Below are positions 48,073 through 59,177 of a DNA stretch of 64,000 nucleotides, piece after piece (position 1 is the stretch's first letter; each line of letters opens with the position of its first letter). Location: assembly GCF_002878395.1 (NCBI RefSeq), contig NC_061120.1:99028654-99092653 (forward strand), given 5' to 3'. The position numbers and the translations under genes were made by a program. The notes beneath the pieces are model-generated. The model was not told where the DNA came from and made no database searches. It saw nothing but the letters and a program-made list of their open reading frames with translations. The DNA comes from Capsicum annuum. Its lineage: Eukaryota > Streptophyta > Magnoliopsida > Solanales > Solanaceae.

Positions 48073-48806
48073 TGATCTTAGTTTGATTTATGCACCTAAG
48101 TGTGATGATTTCTACATATTTAGCCTCGTTTTGAAGACTTCTTGCATGAGTAATGAGTTTATTTTCATACAATTGAGCATTTAGGTGTTTAAATACATGT
48201 TTATAATGTTTAAGGTGTGTTCAAAAAAGTTTGGAATGAAAAAAATCACTTAGAGTTTAGACTAGAAAACTAGTTTTACAAGCTTGAGCTATGTGTTGTT
48301 CTAGTTTATTTTGTTAGATTCTATTGTGTTTAACCACTAATTTTTTTATTTGGGATGCTAAAATAATTCTCTTGTAAGATGTTAAAATCAATTATGGGAT
48401 GCTACACAATCTAAAATTGAAGTGGAAAGACAATCACAAAGTGAGGAACTCAAAGATAAATAGAGGGAACAAACATGAACAAAATATGGAAATTCTGAGC
48501 ACAAGGGAATGCCATGCCCTCTAGCCCCCAAGATAAGGGAGTGTCACACCCTTATACACAGACAAAAATGGAATAAAATAGTAAGCGTCCACAATAAGAT
48601 CATGCCAAATGCTTATCACACCATTGCAAGAGCGTGCACGCCCAATAGTTTAAAACGGGTACTTGGTTCCAACTATAAATAAGACACTGCTATCTTATTG
48701 TAAAAATTTTGGATGACATTTGGGGCCAATAATACACTTGAGGATGATTCTTTTAGGGTTCTTAAAAATTACTTTAGTTCAATTTTGGTTTTTATACATA
48801 AGTTTC
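48073..48806 (+). repeat. AT2 5' LTR, left arm
   Basis: TGATCTTAG...ATTTATGCACCTAAG matches the 3' LTR start at 61110, and homology continues to ATACATAAGTTTC, the G5 target site. A TATA box (CTATAAATA) is at 48673-48681. A cluster of ACACCC / GGGTGTG-like motifs is just upstream (48500-48660). Confidence 0.87.
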
Positions 48807-51800
48807 TGTAATGACCCAAATCTGGTACCCGGAATATTACATGGTGCTCATGACCCCAAATGACCATAAGCTAACCCATTACTTATATTTGAAACTGAGA
48901 AATGCTGTAAATATACAAAAACATGAACTGAATGGCCATAAAGTTCAAAATTGAATGAACATCTGATAAACAATGTCTGAAAATGGTATAAAAATACCAA
49001 AGAAAATCTAAAATAACTGTCAAACATGATATAGTCTGAAAGCCTCTAAACTGACTGAATAAAGATTTGATAGGACATGTCCCCAAATAACTCCAACTAC
49101 AGAAAGAAAATAAAAATTGAAATAGTAATGCAATCACTTTGTCCACAAAGGATGAAGACTCACATCTGACTCTGACTGCTGGACCGAGATGTTGTTGATA
49201 CTTTGGAGATCGTGCTTCTAAACCTATTGTATAAGACACCATAGCGCAAATGCATTAGTACTTTCAATATACTGGTATGCAAGTGAGGTAGGATGAATGT
49301 ACTAGGTTCATATGCATGAAAAATAATAACTGACTGACTAATATGAACGTGAGAATACATGCATAACTACATAACTATAACTAAGATTATGATAGGAATG
49401 AATACTGAGTCTACTGATATTGATCTTTGAGTCATTGATAAGTGATAAAGACTAATACTGTATTACTGAATACTGAGGGACTGGTACTATGTTACTGATA
49501 CATAAATAACTATTTTGATAGTTCTGATTATGAAGAACTGGTCTGGTTGGCTGTATTTGACAGTCCGAAAGCTGAGTACTGATAACTTGAGTTCTGAGAA
49601 CTGATAACTGATAACATGAGTGTATTTTTCTAACAGTCCTAAATCTGATGGAACTAGCTGAGTTCCATATTGTATCTGAGTAACTCAATCTAAGATCACT
49701 CCTATCTGGCGGGTGATCTCAAAATCTGATAATATCGTTACTGATTGACCATAGTTGAGATCAGTCCTATCTAGTGGGCGATCCCAGAGTTTATTTATAA
49801 TTATAAGGAATGACTATATTTGATAGTCTTAAATCTGTACTACTGAGCTGAATTGACTATATCTGACAGTCCAGATTATGTAACTAAAACTGTAGGATGT
49901 ATTCATCTAACAGACCTACCCTATACTAAGCTAACTGGGGTCCAACCAGTAACCCCAGCTAGAGAGGTGTCAGTACCATGCCACTGGTAAAGACAACTGT
50001 TGTGGAGTTAGTCCTAATCTAGAGGGTGACCCTTAGGATCAGTCCTATACATTTAAATGCACTAACGGGTGATCCCTGAGTATGTCTGTCTTATCTAATG
50101 GGTGAAATCTCATACCTATGCTGGCTATGTAGTTTTGGAACTTAGGGATCTCTTATAGGGATCTCAATCCTATCTAGTAAGTGAGTCCCCATCCCTAGGC
50201 TCGCTCAGTGTTAAATCCTACTCCCATCTGAAAGACACTGAACTGATTAATTGAACTGAACAGATTAACTAAACTGAACTGATTAGATGAACTGAACAGA
50301 TACTTATGGTATTATTTAGTGAGCTAAACTGAGTTTACTAAATTTTGTTGACTGGTGGAATATACTAAGTTCTAAGAATTCACTGAGAATACTGAAGTTA
50401 CTGAGATTGACTAGGAATACTGAAGTTACTGAGATTACTGAGTACTGAGATTACTGAGATTTCCTGAGTCACATGACTGACTTAGTTCTATGGATCATAG
50501 CTTGACTGAGGATATCAAGAAAATATGACATGGCTATTGGCACACACCTAAATGTTTGGGTACAAGTTGCCCCAGGACTCGATGAGAAGAAACTGACATA
50601 GCATGGCTTACTTGAACACATGACCAACAACTCAATTCATAATTCATATATTGAAGAACTTCACCAAACATGTGATATGCATACACTTGTACATACATGG
50701 GGATTTCATGATATCATACTAGTTGGTCATTTTTCCTTCATCTAGGCATTTAATCAAACACATGGTAGGTATAGTACATGTATACAACCTTATACAACAA
50801 GTAATCATCATGATTCATTTCTAATTTCATTATCCTAGGGTTTATTTATAGATTCACATGAATATACATCTATACAAATCAATTTCACATAAAATTGATC
50901 ACCCAACATGGATTTGAATTCAATTGATCATTCTCAACATAAACAAAACAAACCCAACATGAAATTCATAAAGAAATCCATAGACTTAAACTTAGAAAAG
51001 AGATTCTTAGGCTTCATAGACGAAAGGAGTCCATGAATGAACACTATGCATACCTTATCTTGTGATTCTACGAAGATTGACGGAGAGATTCTTGAAATTT
51101 GATGGTGAATTCCNNNNNNNNNNNNNNNNNNNNNNNNNNNNNNNNNNNNNNNNNNNNNNNNNNNNNNNNNNNNNNNNNNNNNNNNNNNNNNNNNNNNNNN
51201 NNNNNNNNNNNNNATGAATTTCATGTTGGGTTTGTTTTGTTTATGTTGAGAATGATCAACATAAACAAAACAAACCCAACATGAAATTCATAAAGAAATC
51301 CATAGACTTAAACTTAGAAAAGAGATTCTTAGGCTTCATAGACGAAAGGAGTCCATGAATGAACACTATGCATACCTTATCTTGTGATTCTACGAAGATT
51401 GACGGAGAGATTCTTGAAATTTGATGGTGAATTCCCTTGGAATTGAACCTTCTATGAAAACCCTAGGGCTTGGTTCTTGAGAGTCATTTCGAGGAATTGA
51501 GTGTAAGTTGTTGAATTATGGCTAAATACTGTGTTATAAGGCTTATATAGGGTGGGAAATGGACCTTTTCAACCATAGGGAACGTATTTAATTTCTTAGA
51601 AAATTTCCCAATTTTCATCCTTGGCGTGACATGCCACTGTCTCACCAAGTCACTGGAAAGTGACAAATGGAAAATTGCATGGTGGCGCGACGCGGAGCTA
51701 TAGCTTTGCCACCTTTTCTGTGAGCTGGAAGTTTGGTCCGACGTGCCACTATCATGGAGCAACACTAGAAATTGACAATTTACATTTGATTTATCTCCAC

Positions 51801-52032
51801 GACGTGCTGAAGGGTCAGGTTATACACTGTATCACTAAAAAGGCTCTAACTCTCTGTCCGGGTGTCGGATTTTGGCAAATTTGGTATCGATGGAAAGCTT
51901 ATTGAATTTTCCACCTGATAAAAAGTGAAAATATTGAAAATACCACATGTAAAACTGTGGATTCATCTTTAAAAGAAAAATTCTAACATTCTTGGGAAAC
52001 TTTTCAAGCTAGGAAAAGTACGGGGTAGTACA
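48807..52032 (-). repeat. G5 3' LTR (contains an assembly gap)
   Basis: TGTAATGACCC to GGGGTAGTACA. After removing the gap and its duplication (about 320 bp) its length is close to that of the 5' LTR (2921 bp). It is rich in ACTGA-type pentamers (49380-50480), has repeated GACTGTATCTGACAGTC-like palindromes and GATCAGTCCTATCTAG...GTGATC stem motifs (49540-50200), and a CG-rich cluster at 51620-51850 next to the TATA box at about 51542-51551. Confidence 0.9.
50934..51435. other. 100-N gap with flanking duplication and fold-back (assembly artefact)
   Basis: N runs from 51114 to 51213. The 180 bp at 50934-51113 recur at 51256-51435. Between them, 51214-51257 is the reverse complement of 50926-50969, making a palindrome with 34-bp arms and a 6-nt loop (51250-51255). 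The sister LTR (55125-55330) has a single copy. Confidence 0.93.
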
Positions 52033-52998
52033 ACATCTCCCCCTTAAGAACATTCATCCTCGAATGATACTGAGTGAGAGGGAAAGAATAAAAACTAACG
52101 TACATGCTGAAAATGACTGGCTGGAACATAAGTTAATGACTGACATGACTGATGGCTGAATATAACATACTAAATATGCATATCTGATGCATGACTAATA
52201 AACTGAATTCATGTATATCTGATGCATGAATGATAATTGACTCATGAATACATGATTGAATATTTTGAAAAATTGAATTTCCCACAGTGAGAATACATTT
52301 CTAATGGATAATTACATGACTGAACTGATATATGAATGCATAATTTAATATACAAGGGTACTTAGTACCAAGTTCGTAATGGGGATTTGAGCATGAACTG
52401 AATACCAAGTTTATAATGGTAATTTGAATAGGGAACTGAGTAAGTTTAAGAAAACTATTACGTAACTAAAAAGTACTGATGACTCCATGATTATGCTAGA
52501 AGTATGCATGAACTGGAACCTGAGAACGTGACTGAGATTGAAACATGATACATAAACTAAATTTCGTGAACTGAACTGAGCCTCTAAATACTTGTCCCAT
52601 AGCTGAGGTTGGGAATTTGAGGGTTAACTTATGACTACCCTTTATTCTAAATTTGATTCTTTATTTGAAGAGAAACTTTATTTAAGGCATGAGAACATCG
52701 AGGAAATAATGGGGTATCTCCCACTTGGTACACTCTATCCCTTTAAGAATGCTCACCCTATTGAGATACTAGGGTGATGCACAAGGCATCAACGGACTGA
52801 TTCATGAATGAGATTTTAGCTTTGAACCTATGCTCACTGGAACGACATGAATACTAAAGAAAGGGAAACTGTTTCTAAAATATCTCATAGCGTCCTGCAC
52901 ATAAGTGTGGTGCACAACACATGCATGTATAAAACTCTACTAGATGCAACTTTTCAGACTTCCTAGGACACTATTAAACCTATCTCTAATACTAAGTT
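52033..52998 (-). other. G5 interior: polypurine tract, non-coding DNA and primer site
   Basis: The left end ACATCTCCCCCTTAAG (52033-52048) is the complement of a CTTAAGGGGGAGATGT tract. The right end CTCTAATACTAAG (52984-52996) is a tRNA-iMet primer-site complement with C-to-T and G-to-A changes. The middle has no gag or pol homology; TCTACTAGATGC and CCTAGGACACT near 52930-52975 match the leader of G4. Confidence 0.75.
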
Positions 52999-55919
52999 TG
53001 TAACGCCCCAAATCTGGTACTAGAAATATTACTCGATGCTCATGACCCCAAAGGACCACAAGCTAACCCATGATTAATATTTGTAACTGAGCATTAAAAA
53101 ATATACTATGAATATGCAAAAACATAAACTGAATGGCCATAAGGTTCAAAACTGAATGAACATCTGATAAACAATGTTTGAAAATGGTATAACAATACCA
53201 AAGAAAATCTGAAATAACTATCTAACATGCTATAGCCTAAAAGCCTCTAAACTTTCTGAATAAGGAGTTGATGGGACATGTCCCCAACTAAATCCATCAA
53301 CTAAAATAAACTAAAAACTAAAATAGTAATATAATCATCATGTCCTAGAAGGATGAGGACTCCTATCTGACTCTGACTGCTAAATCGGGATGTTACTGTT
53401 GCTTTGGAGATTGTGCTTCTAAACCTATGGTATAAGACACCATAGTACAAATGCATCAGTACTTTGAATATATTGGTATACAAGTGAGGTAGGTTGAATG
53501 CAATAGGTTCATATGCATAAATAATACTAACTGGTTGACTAACATAAATGTGAGAATATATACATGATTATTTAACTGTCAATGAGATCGTGATAAGACT
53601 GAATACTGAGTCTACTGATATTAACCCTTGAGTCACTGATAAGTGAGAAAGAGTGATACTGTATTAATGAATACTGAGGGACTGATACTATGTTATTGAT
53701 AAATGAATAACTATTTTTGACAGCTCCAATTATGAAGAACTGGTCTAGTTGACTATATCTGACAGTCCTGAAGCTGAATACTGATAACATGAGTTTTGAG
53801 ATCTGATATAACTGCTAACATAAATGACTGTATATGACAGTCCTAAATCTGATGGAACTAGCTGAGCTCTGTACTGTATCTGAGTAACTGAATCTGAGAT
53901 CAGTCCTATCTGGCGGGTGATCTCTAAATCTCATGATACCGTTATTGATTGACCATAGTTGAGATCAGTCCTGACTAGTGGGTGATCCCAGAGTCTATTT
54001 ATAATGATAAGGACTGACTGTATCTGATATTCCTAAATATATACTATTAATATGAATTGATTGTATCTGACAGTCCTGATTTTGTAACTAAAATTGTAGG
54101 ATGTATTCATCTAACCGACATGCCCCATAATAAGCTAATTAGGGTCCAATCTGTAACCCCAGCTGGAAGGGTGTCAATACCGCTCCACTGTAAAGAGAAC
54201 TACTGTGGAGTCAGTCTTAATCTAGCAGGTGACCCCTGGGATCAGTTCTATACATTTAAATGCGCTAACGGGTGATCCCTGAGTATGTTAGTCCTATCTA
54301 ACGGGTGACACATATACCTACGATGGCTACATAGTTCGGGAACTTAGGGATTGCTTCTAGGGATCTTAGTTATATCTAGCAAGTGAGTCCCCATCCCTAG
54401 GCTCGCTTGATGCTGAATCCCACTCCTATCTAAAAGACATTGAACTGATTAATTAGGCTGAATTGATTAACTAAACTGAACTGATTAGCTATACTAAAAT
54501 GATACTAGTGTTATTTTTTAAGCGGAGCTAAACTGAATTACTAAGTTCCATTAACTGATGGAATGTACTGAATTCTAAGGACTGACTAAGAATACTGAAG
54601 TTACTGAGATTGACTGGGAATACTGAGGTTACTGAGATTAATGAGTACTGAGATCATTGAGATTACTGAGATTTCCTGAGTCACATGACTGACTGAGTTC
54701 TATGGATCGTAGCTTGACTAAGGAGATAGTAAAGCATGACATAGCTCTAGGCACATAGCTAAATATTCGGGTACAAGTACCCCAGGAATCGGTGAGAATA
54801 AAATGACATAGCATGGCTTACTTGAACACATGACAAACAACACAATTCATAATTCATATATTGAAGCACTTTACCAAACATGTGATATGCATAAGCTTAT
54901 ACATACATGGGGATTTCATGATATCATACTAGTTGGGAATTGTTCCTTCATCTAGGAGTTTAATCAAATACATGGTGGACATAGCACATGTAGACAACAT
55001 TATACAACAATTAATCATCATGATTTATCTATAATTTCACCATCCTAGGGTTTATTCATAGGTTCATATGAATATACATCTATACAAATCAATTCCATAT
55101 AAAATTGATCACCCAACATGGATTTGAATTCAATTGATCATTCTCAATATCTACAAAACAAACCCAGCATAAAATTCATAAAGAAATCCATAGACTTAAA
55201 CATAGAAAAGAGATTCATGGGATTCATGGATGAAAGGAGTCTATGAATGAACATTATGCATACCTTAGCTTGTGATTCTATGAAGATTGATGGAGAAATT
55301 CTTGAAATTTGATGGTGAATTCCCTTGGAATTGAACCTTCTATAAAAATCCTAGGGCTTGTTTCTTGAGAGTTTTTTCGAGGAATTGAGTGTAAGTTGCT
55401 GAATTATGGCTAAATCTCGTGTTATAAAGCTTATATAGGGAGGAAAATAGACCCTTTTAACCTTAGGAAACGTATTTAATTTCTGAGAAAATTTCCCAAT
55501 TTTCATCCTTGGCACAACGCGCCACTATCACACCAAGTTATTGGAAAGTGACAAATGGGAAATTGAACGATGGCGTGACACGGAGCTATCACGTTGCCAC
55601 CTTGCCTGCGACTTGGAAGTTTGGTGAGACATGCCATTATCGAGGAGCAACACAGGAAATTGACAATTTCTATTTGAGCTATCTCCGCAATGCACTGAAC
55701 GCTCAGGTGATACATTGAATCACTAAAAAGGCTCTAAATCTCCACCCGGGTGTTGAATTTAGGTGAATTTGGCATTGATGGAAAGCTTATTGAATTTCCA
55801 ACATGAAAAAAGTGAATATCTTGAAAATATGATGTGTACAAAAGTGGATTCATCTTTAAAAGAAAGTTTATAACATTCTTGGCAAATTTTTCAAGCTAGA
55901 AAAAGTATGGGGTATTACA
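52999..55919 (-). repeat. G5 5' LTR (2921 bp)
   Basis: TGTAACGCCCC to GGGGTATTACA. TATA box on the minus strand at about 55431-55440, with the CG-rich cluster upstream at 55510-55700. Downstream of the start site (53750-54420) lie the same stem motifs as in the 3' LTR. The ACTGA-rich field runs over 53580-54690. Short ORFs inside are not credible genes. Confidence 0.92.
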
Positions 55920-56655
55920 GTTTCAATCTTGTGATTTATTGTAATACCATGAGAGGCCAAACACCCTCATCTAGGGTTGAGGACAAGGACATGATTATTT
56001 AATATTACATTTTAGATGGGTTATGTTTATTATCATTATTTGTTGTTGGTATATCCTTATATTTACTATTCTATAGCGTTGTGAACCTTAGGATAAATTG
56101 ATATTTATATTGTGGGAATAAATCTATATTATTATGGAGTGGGATCTGATACAGAGAGGTATAGAAGTTAAGACTTCCATTTAGGATAACTATATACCTA
56201 ATTCGCACCATTTGGTTCATATATGGGATGAAATCTAAATGCATTTAACTTAGTTCTCACATCCCCACTAAATAATATAGTTATTAATCTAAGATAGATA
56301 GAAAGTTAGAGGATGTCCATTTCCTAATGATGTTATCAACCTCGTGAATCAAAACTCAAGATAATTAACAAAACTAATGAATTTATATAGCTAAGTAGGA
56401 TTATTTATAGTGCCTTTACCCTAGATTTGTCCCATTATTGTTCAAGAACTCTGTATTACCTCATTGTTTATGGTTACTTATTGTCTATAAATCTCAAACA
56501 TTCTTAGTTACTTGTGCTCTTCTTTAATCTTCGTAGTAATACTAGAATTAGATCATTGGTGGGAACAAGTTCCTGTGGCATTGATACTTTCATTTTAAAG
56601 GCCACTTTACTACTTAGATGACGACGTACACATGTGTGTTGTCTAGGACACAACA
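55920..56655 (+). repeat. AT2 5' LTR, right arm
   Basis: It resumes after G5 at TTTCAATCTTGTG and aligns with 61840-62568 to the GGACACAACA end. The block CTTCGTAGTAATACTAGAAT (56528-56547) is nearly unchanged between the two LTRs. Confidence 0.87.
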
Positions 56656-56661
56656 TGTTTT

Positions 56662-56679
56662 TGACACCATTTTCGGGAA
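56662..56679 (+). other. AT2 primer binding site (tRNA-Asp), decayed
   Basis: TGACACCATTTTCGGGAA aligns with the Athila tRNA-Asp site TGGCGCCGTTGCCGGGGA. Most differences are G-to-A or C-to-T, as expected from methylated-cytosine decay. Confidence 0.65.
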
Positions 56680-58560
56680 CATGAAAATTGGAAAATGTCT
56701 TAGTTTTAGATTTTATATTCTTCTTATTAAGTGCTAATAAATTGACTTTATCTTTTGTAATTGATCTTATCTTCTGAATTTGTAGGTACATGTTTAAAAC
56801 TTGAGTAAACTGACAAGGTAAAGGAATTTAGTTGACCCATATCGTGAATCTGAGTGACTCTTACACCAATTGAGTAGAGAAGTAATTTTTCTCTATTGGA
56901 TACCTCAAATTCATCAAGAAAAAGATATTCCCTTACTAATTGATAAAGATCCATAATCCTGTAAGATAGTTCACAAAGTTACAATCCCACTTGCAACCAA
57001 TGTTACCTTTGCAATTCGCAGACCAAAACCTATAGGTATATTCGAGCTTAAACAAAACATAGTGAAATTATTTCTTAGTTATGGGAAATTCACAAGCTTG
57101 TCATGTGAGAATACACAAGTCTATTTGTAGAATTACTTGGAGATTAGTAAAAACTTCATCTAAATTAGATCTCCACAGACTATGTGAGGCTTACTCTTTT
57201 TTTTTTTACTTTTGAGGAAAGCAGATAAATGTTTGAAGGAAGAACCTTCAAAATTCATCACTACATGAGATTATTTGTCTAAGAAGTTCCTCATTTAATT
57301 TTTCACATTTGGTAAGACTTCAAGGTCACATAGTGAGATTCTAAATTTTAAGTAGAAGTTAGATAAGAACTTATATCATGCATGGTAAAAGTTCAAATAT
57401 GTTCACTAAGACTGCCCATATAACCAATACAACAATGAGGTATTATCACATACTTTTGTTGAAGCTCTTGATCATAACAAAAAAAAATTCTATATTTAGC
57501 TGCAGGTGGTCAAGCCTTGAAGAAATCTTTTTATGAACTGTACACTCCCCTATATTGAATTGCAAAAGGTAATCCTAATTAGCATGGTGATATTTTTAAA
57601 AGTGTGGTGAAATAGCCTGCATGTATGATTGAGGTGGATAGCTTCACAACTTTGGCTGCTCAATTGTTAGCCTTATAAAGTCAAATAATGATATAGTTTA
57701 GTAAGTTGAGTGCAAACCAATGTCAGGCTCAAGTAATTATAGTGTAGTAGACCCTATCGTAGTATGAGATTTGTTGTATTCATAGCCACTCTATAGAATT
57801 ATATGGAGAAAATCCAAAGTTGGTAAATTTTATAGGAAATTAACCGAGGGAAATTATGTAATGCCTACAATCACAAGTGGAAAAATCAACCCAACTATTC
57901 ATGGGGCAACAACCAGGTTCAGATTTAGTAGTTTCAGCAACAAAAAAATATGCAAGCAAGTAATATCGAAGAAACATTGAAAAATATCCTGGAAAATAAA
58001 GAAAAATGATTGTAGAAATCAAAAAGTAGCAACTTGCTCAAAAACTTAGAGACCCAGTTGGGAGAACTAACTCAAGTGCAGAATACCAGACCTCAAAGGA
58101 CATTGCCAAGTGACATAGAGGATCTAACGTAGGTAATAGAAATCACCTTTAGAAATGGGAAGAATCACATTGACAGACCTCTAGATAAAAATCAGGAGGT
58201 GAAAGTAGAATTAGTCCCACAGCAGGCAGAGGAGAAGGAAGTAGAAGTTAAAGAAGCTAATAAATTGGGGAAGTCTAAACACCCATAAACTAAGGAAGCT
58301 AAGAAGGTTCAAGAAAAACCATAACCACAATTCCCTCAAAGACTTAAAAAGGCTAAGAAGGATGTATATTTCAATAAGTTCTTTGACACATTCAGAGAAG
58401 TCCATATAAACCTCCCATTGTTAGATATTTTGCAGCGTATGCCTATGTTCACCAAGAATTAAAGGATGTGGTGACTAATAAGATAAAGTTTAGTGATATT
58501 AAGATACTGGGACTTACTGAGTAGTGTAGTTCAGTTGTAATAAGAAAGATTCCAAAGAAT
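56680..58560 (+). pseudogene. gag: AT2 gag
   Basis: The homology is clear but heavily broken. At about 57020-57180 it reads RPKPIGIFELKQNIVKLF, then a FTSLSCENTQV-like stretch, as in Athila gag. At about 57405-57480 DCPYNQYNNEVLSHTFVEAL corresponds to the DCPHH..TNEVLAHTFIEGL motif. At about 58045-58105 comes QLGELTQVQNTRPQ-like sequence, followed by the charged EVEVKEANKLGK linker to 58260. Several stops and frameshifts. Confidence 0.78.
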
Positions 58561-59177
58561 TTGAAAGACCTAGGGAGCTTTACCCTCTATGTACAAATTA
58601 GTGATAACGATATGTTCAATGCCTTGAGTGACTTGGGGGAAAGCTTAAAATTGATGCTCCTATCTTCTTTTAATACTATTGGTTTGGTTAAGCTGAATTC
58701 ATGTTCCGTGGTGCTCCAAATGGCGGATAAAAGAGAGTGCATCCTAAAGAAATCATTGAAGATGTCCTTATTAGGTTTGGTAAGTTCATTATTCCTAATA
58801 ATTTTTGTATATTGGATTATGATCAAGATAACATGGTACCGATTATATTGGAACACCCATTCTTAGCAATAGGAGGAGCACTGGTTGGTGTTAGAAAGGG
58901 CATTCTTAAAATGAGACTGGATGATGATGATGTGGTCTTCAAAGTATACAAAGCACTTGATCAACCTTTGTATTATAAGGTTTTGTGTATTATTACGACT
59001 ATTGAAGTAGATGAGTGTGGGGTGGTGGAGTGTGCACCACAAAATACCTTTTTAGACCATCTTAGAAAGTTACCCAAGACACCAATTACACCTAAAAGGG
59101 TGAAGCAGAAGAAAGGTCCTAGCAAGTCTATTTTGGAAAATAATGTTGACTTTGAGAATAAGAACTTAGTTTGTTAG
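58561..59177 (+). pseudogene. pol: AT2 protease region
   Basis: Readable in pieces: SDLGESLKLM at 58628-58660 (D-L-G active site), then an open frame 58737-59177 with GKFIIPNNFCILDYDQDN and VPIILEHPFLAIGGALVGV, the Athila protease end (normally ILGRPFL). The last 50 residues are basic and lead to a stop at 59175-59177. RT should follow in a complete element but is absent. Confidence 0.8.

Larger units (their letters stand above)
48807..55919 (-). mobile_element. G5: LTR pair around about 1 kb, non-autonomous
   Basis: Two LTRs of the S1 family flank an interior of 966 bp with a polypurine tract at the left and a decayed tRNA-Met primer site at the right. A perfect 5-bp duplication GTTTC (48802-48806 and 55920-55924) flanks the element. 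The AT2 3' LTR shows the empty site (ATACATGAGTTTCAATC at about 61837). There is no coding homology inside. Confidence 0.93.

Noticed and set aside
48883..49360. ORFs of 66-119 codons on the minus strand
   Set aside because: They lie in the G5 3' LTR; sister LTRs have stops in the same place and no protein family is recognisable.
50934..51284. ORFs crossing the N run
   Set aside because: They depend on unknown bases and a probable assembly duplication.
58211..58405. Leucine/phenylalanine-rich minus-strand ORF resembling a membrane peptide
   Set aside because: It is antisense to the charged gag linker of AT2 (Lys/Glu codons), which by itself produces Phe/Leu-rich antisense.
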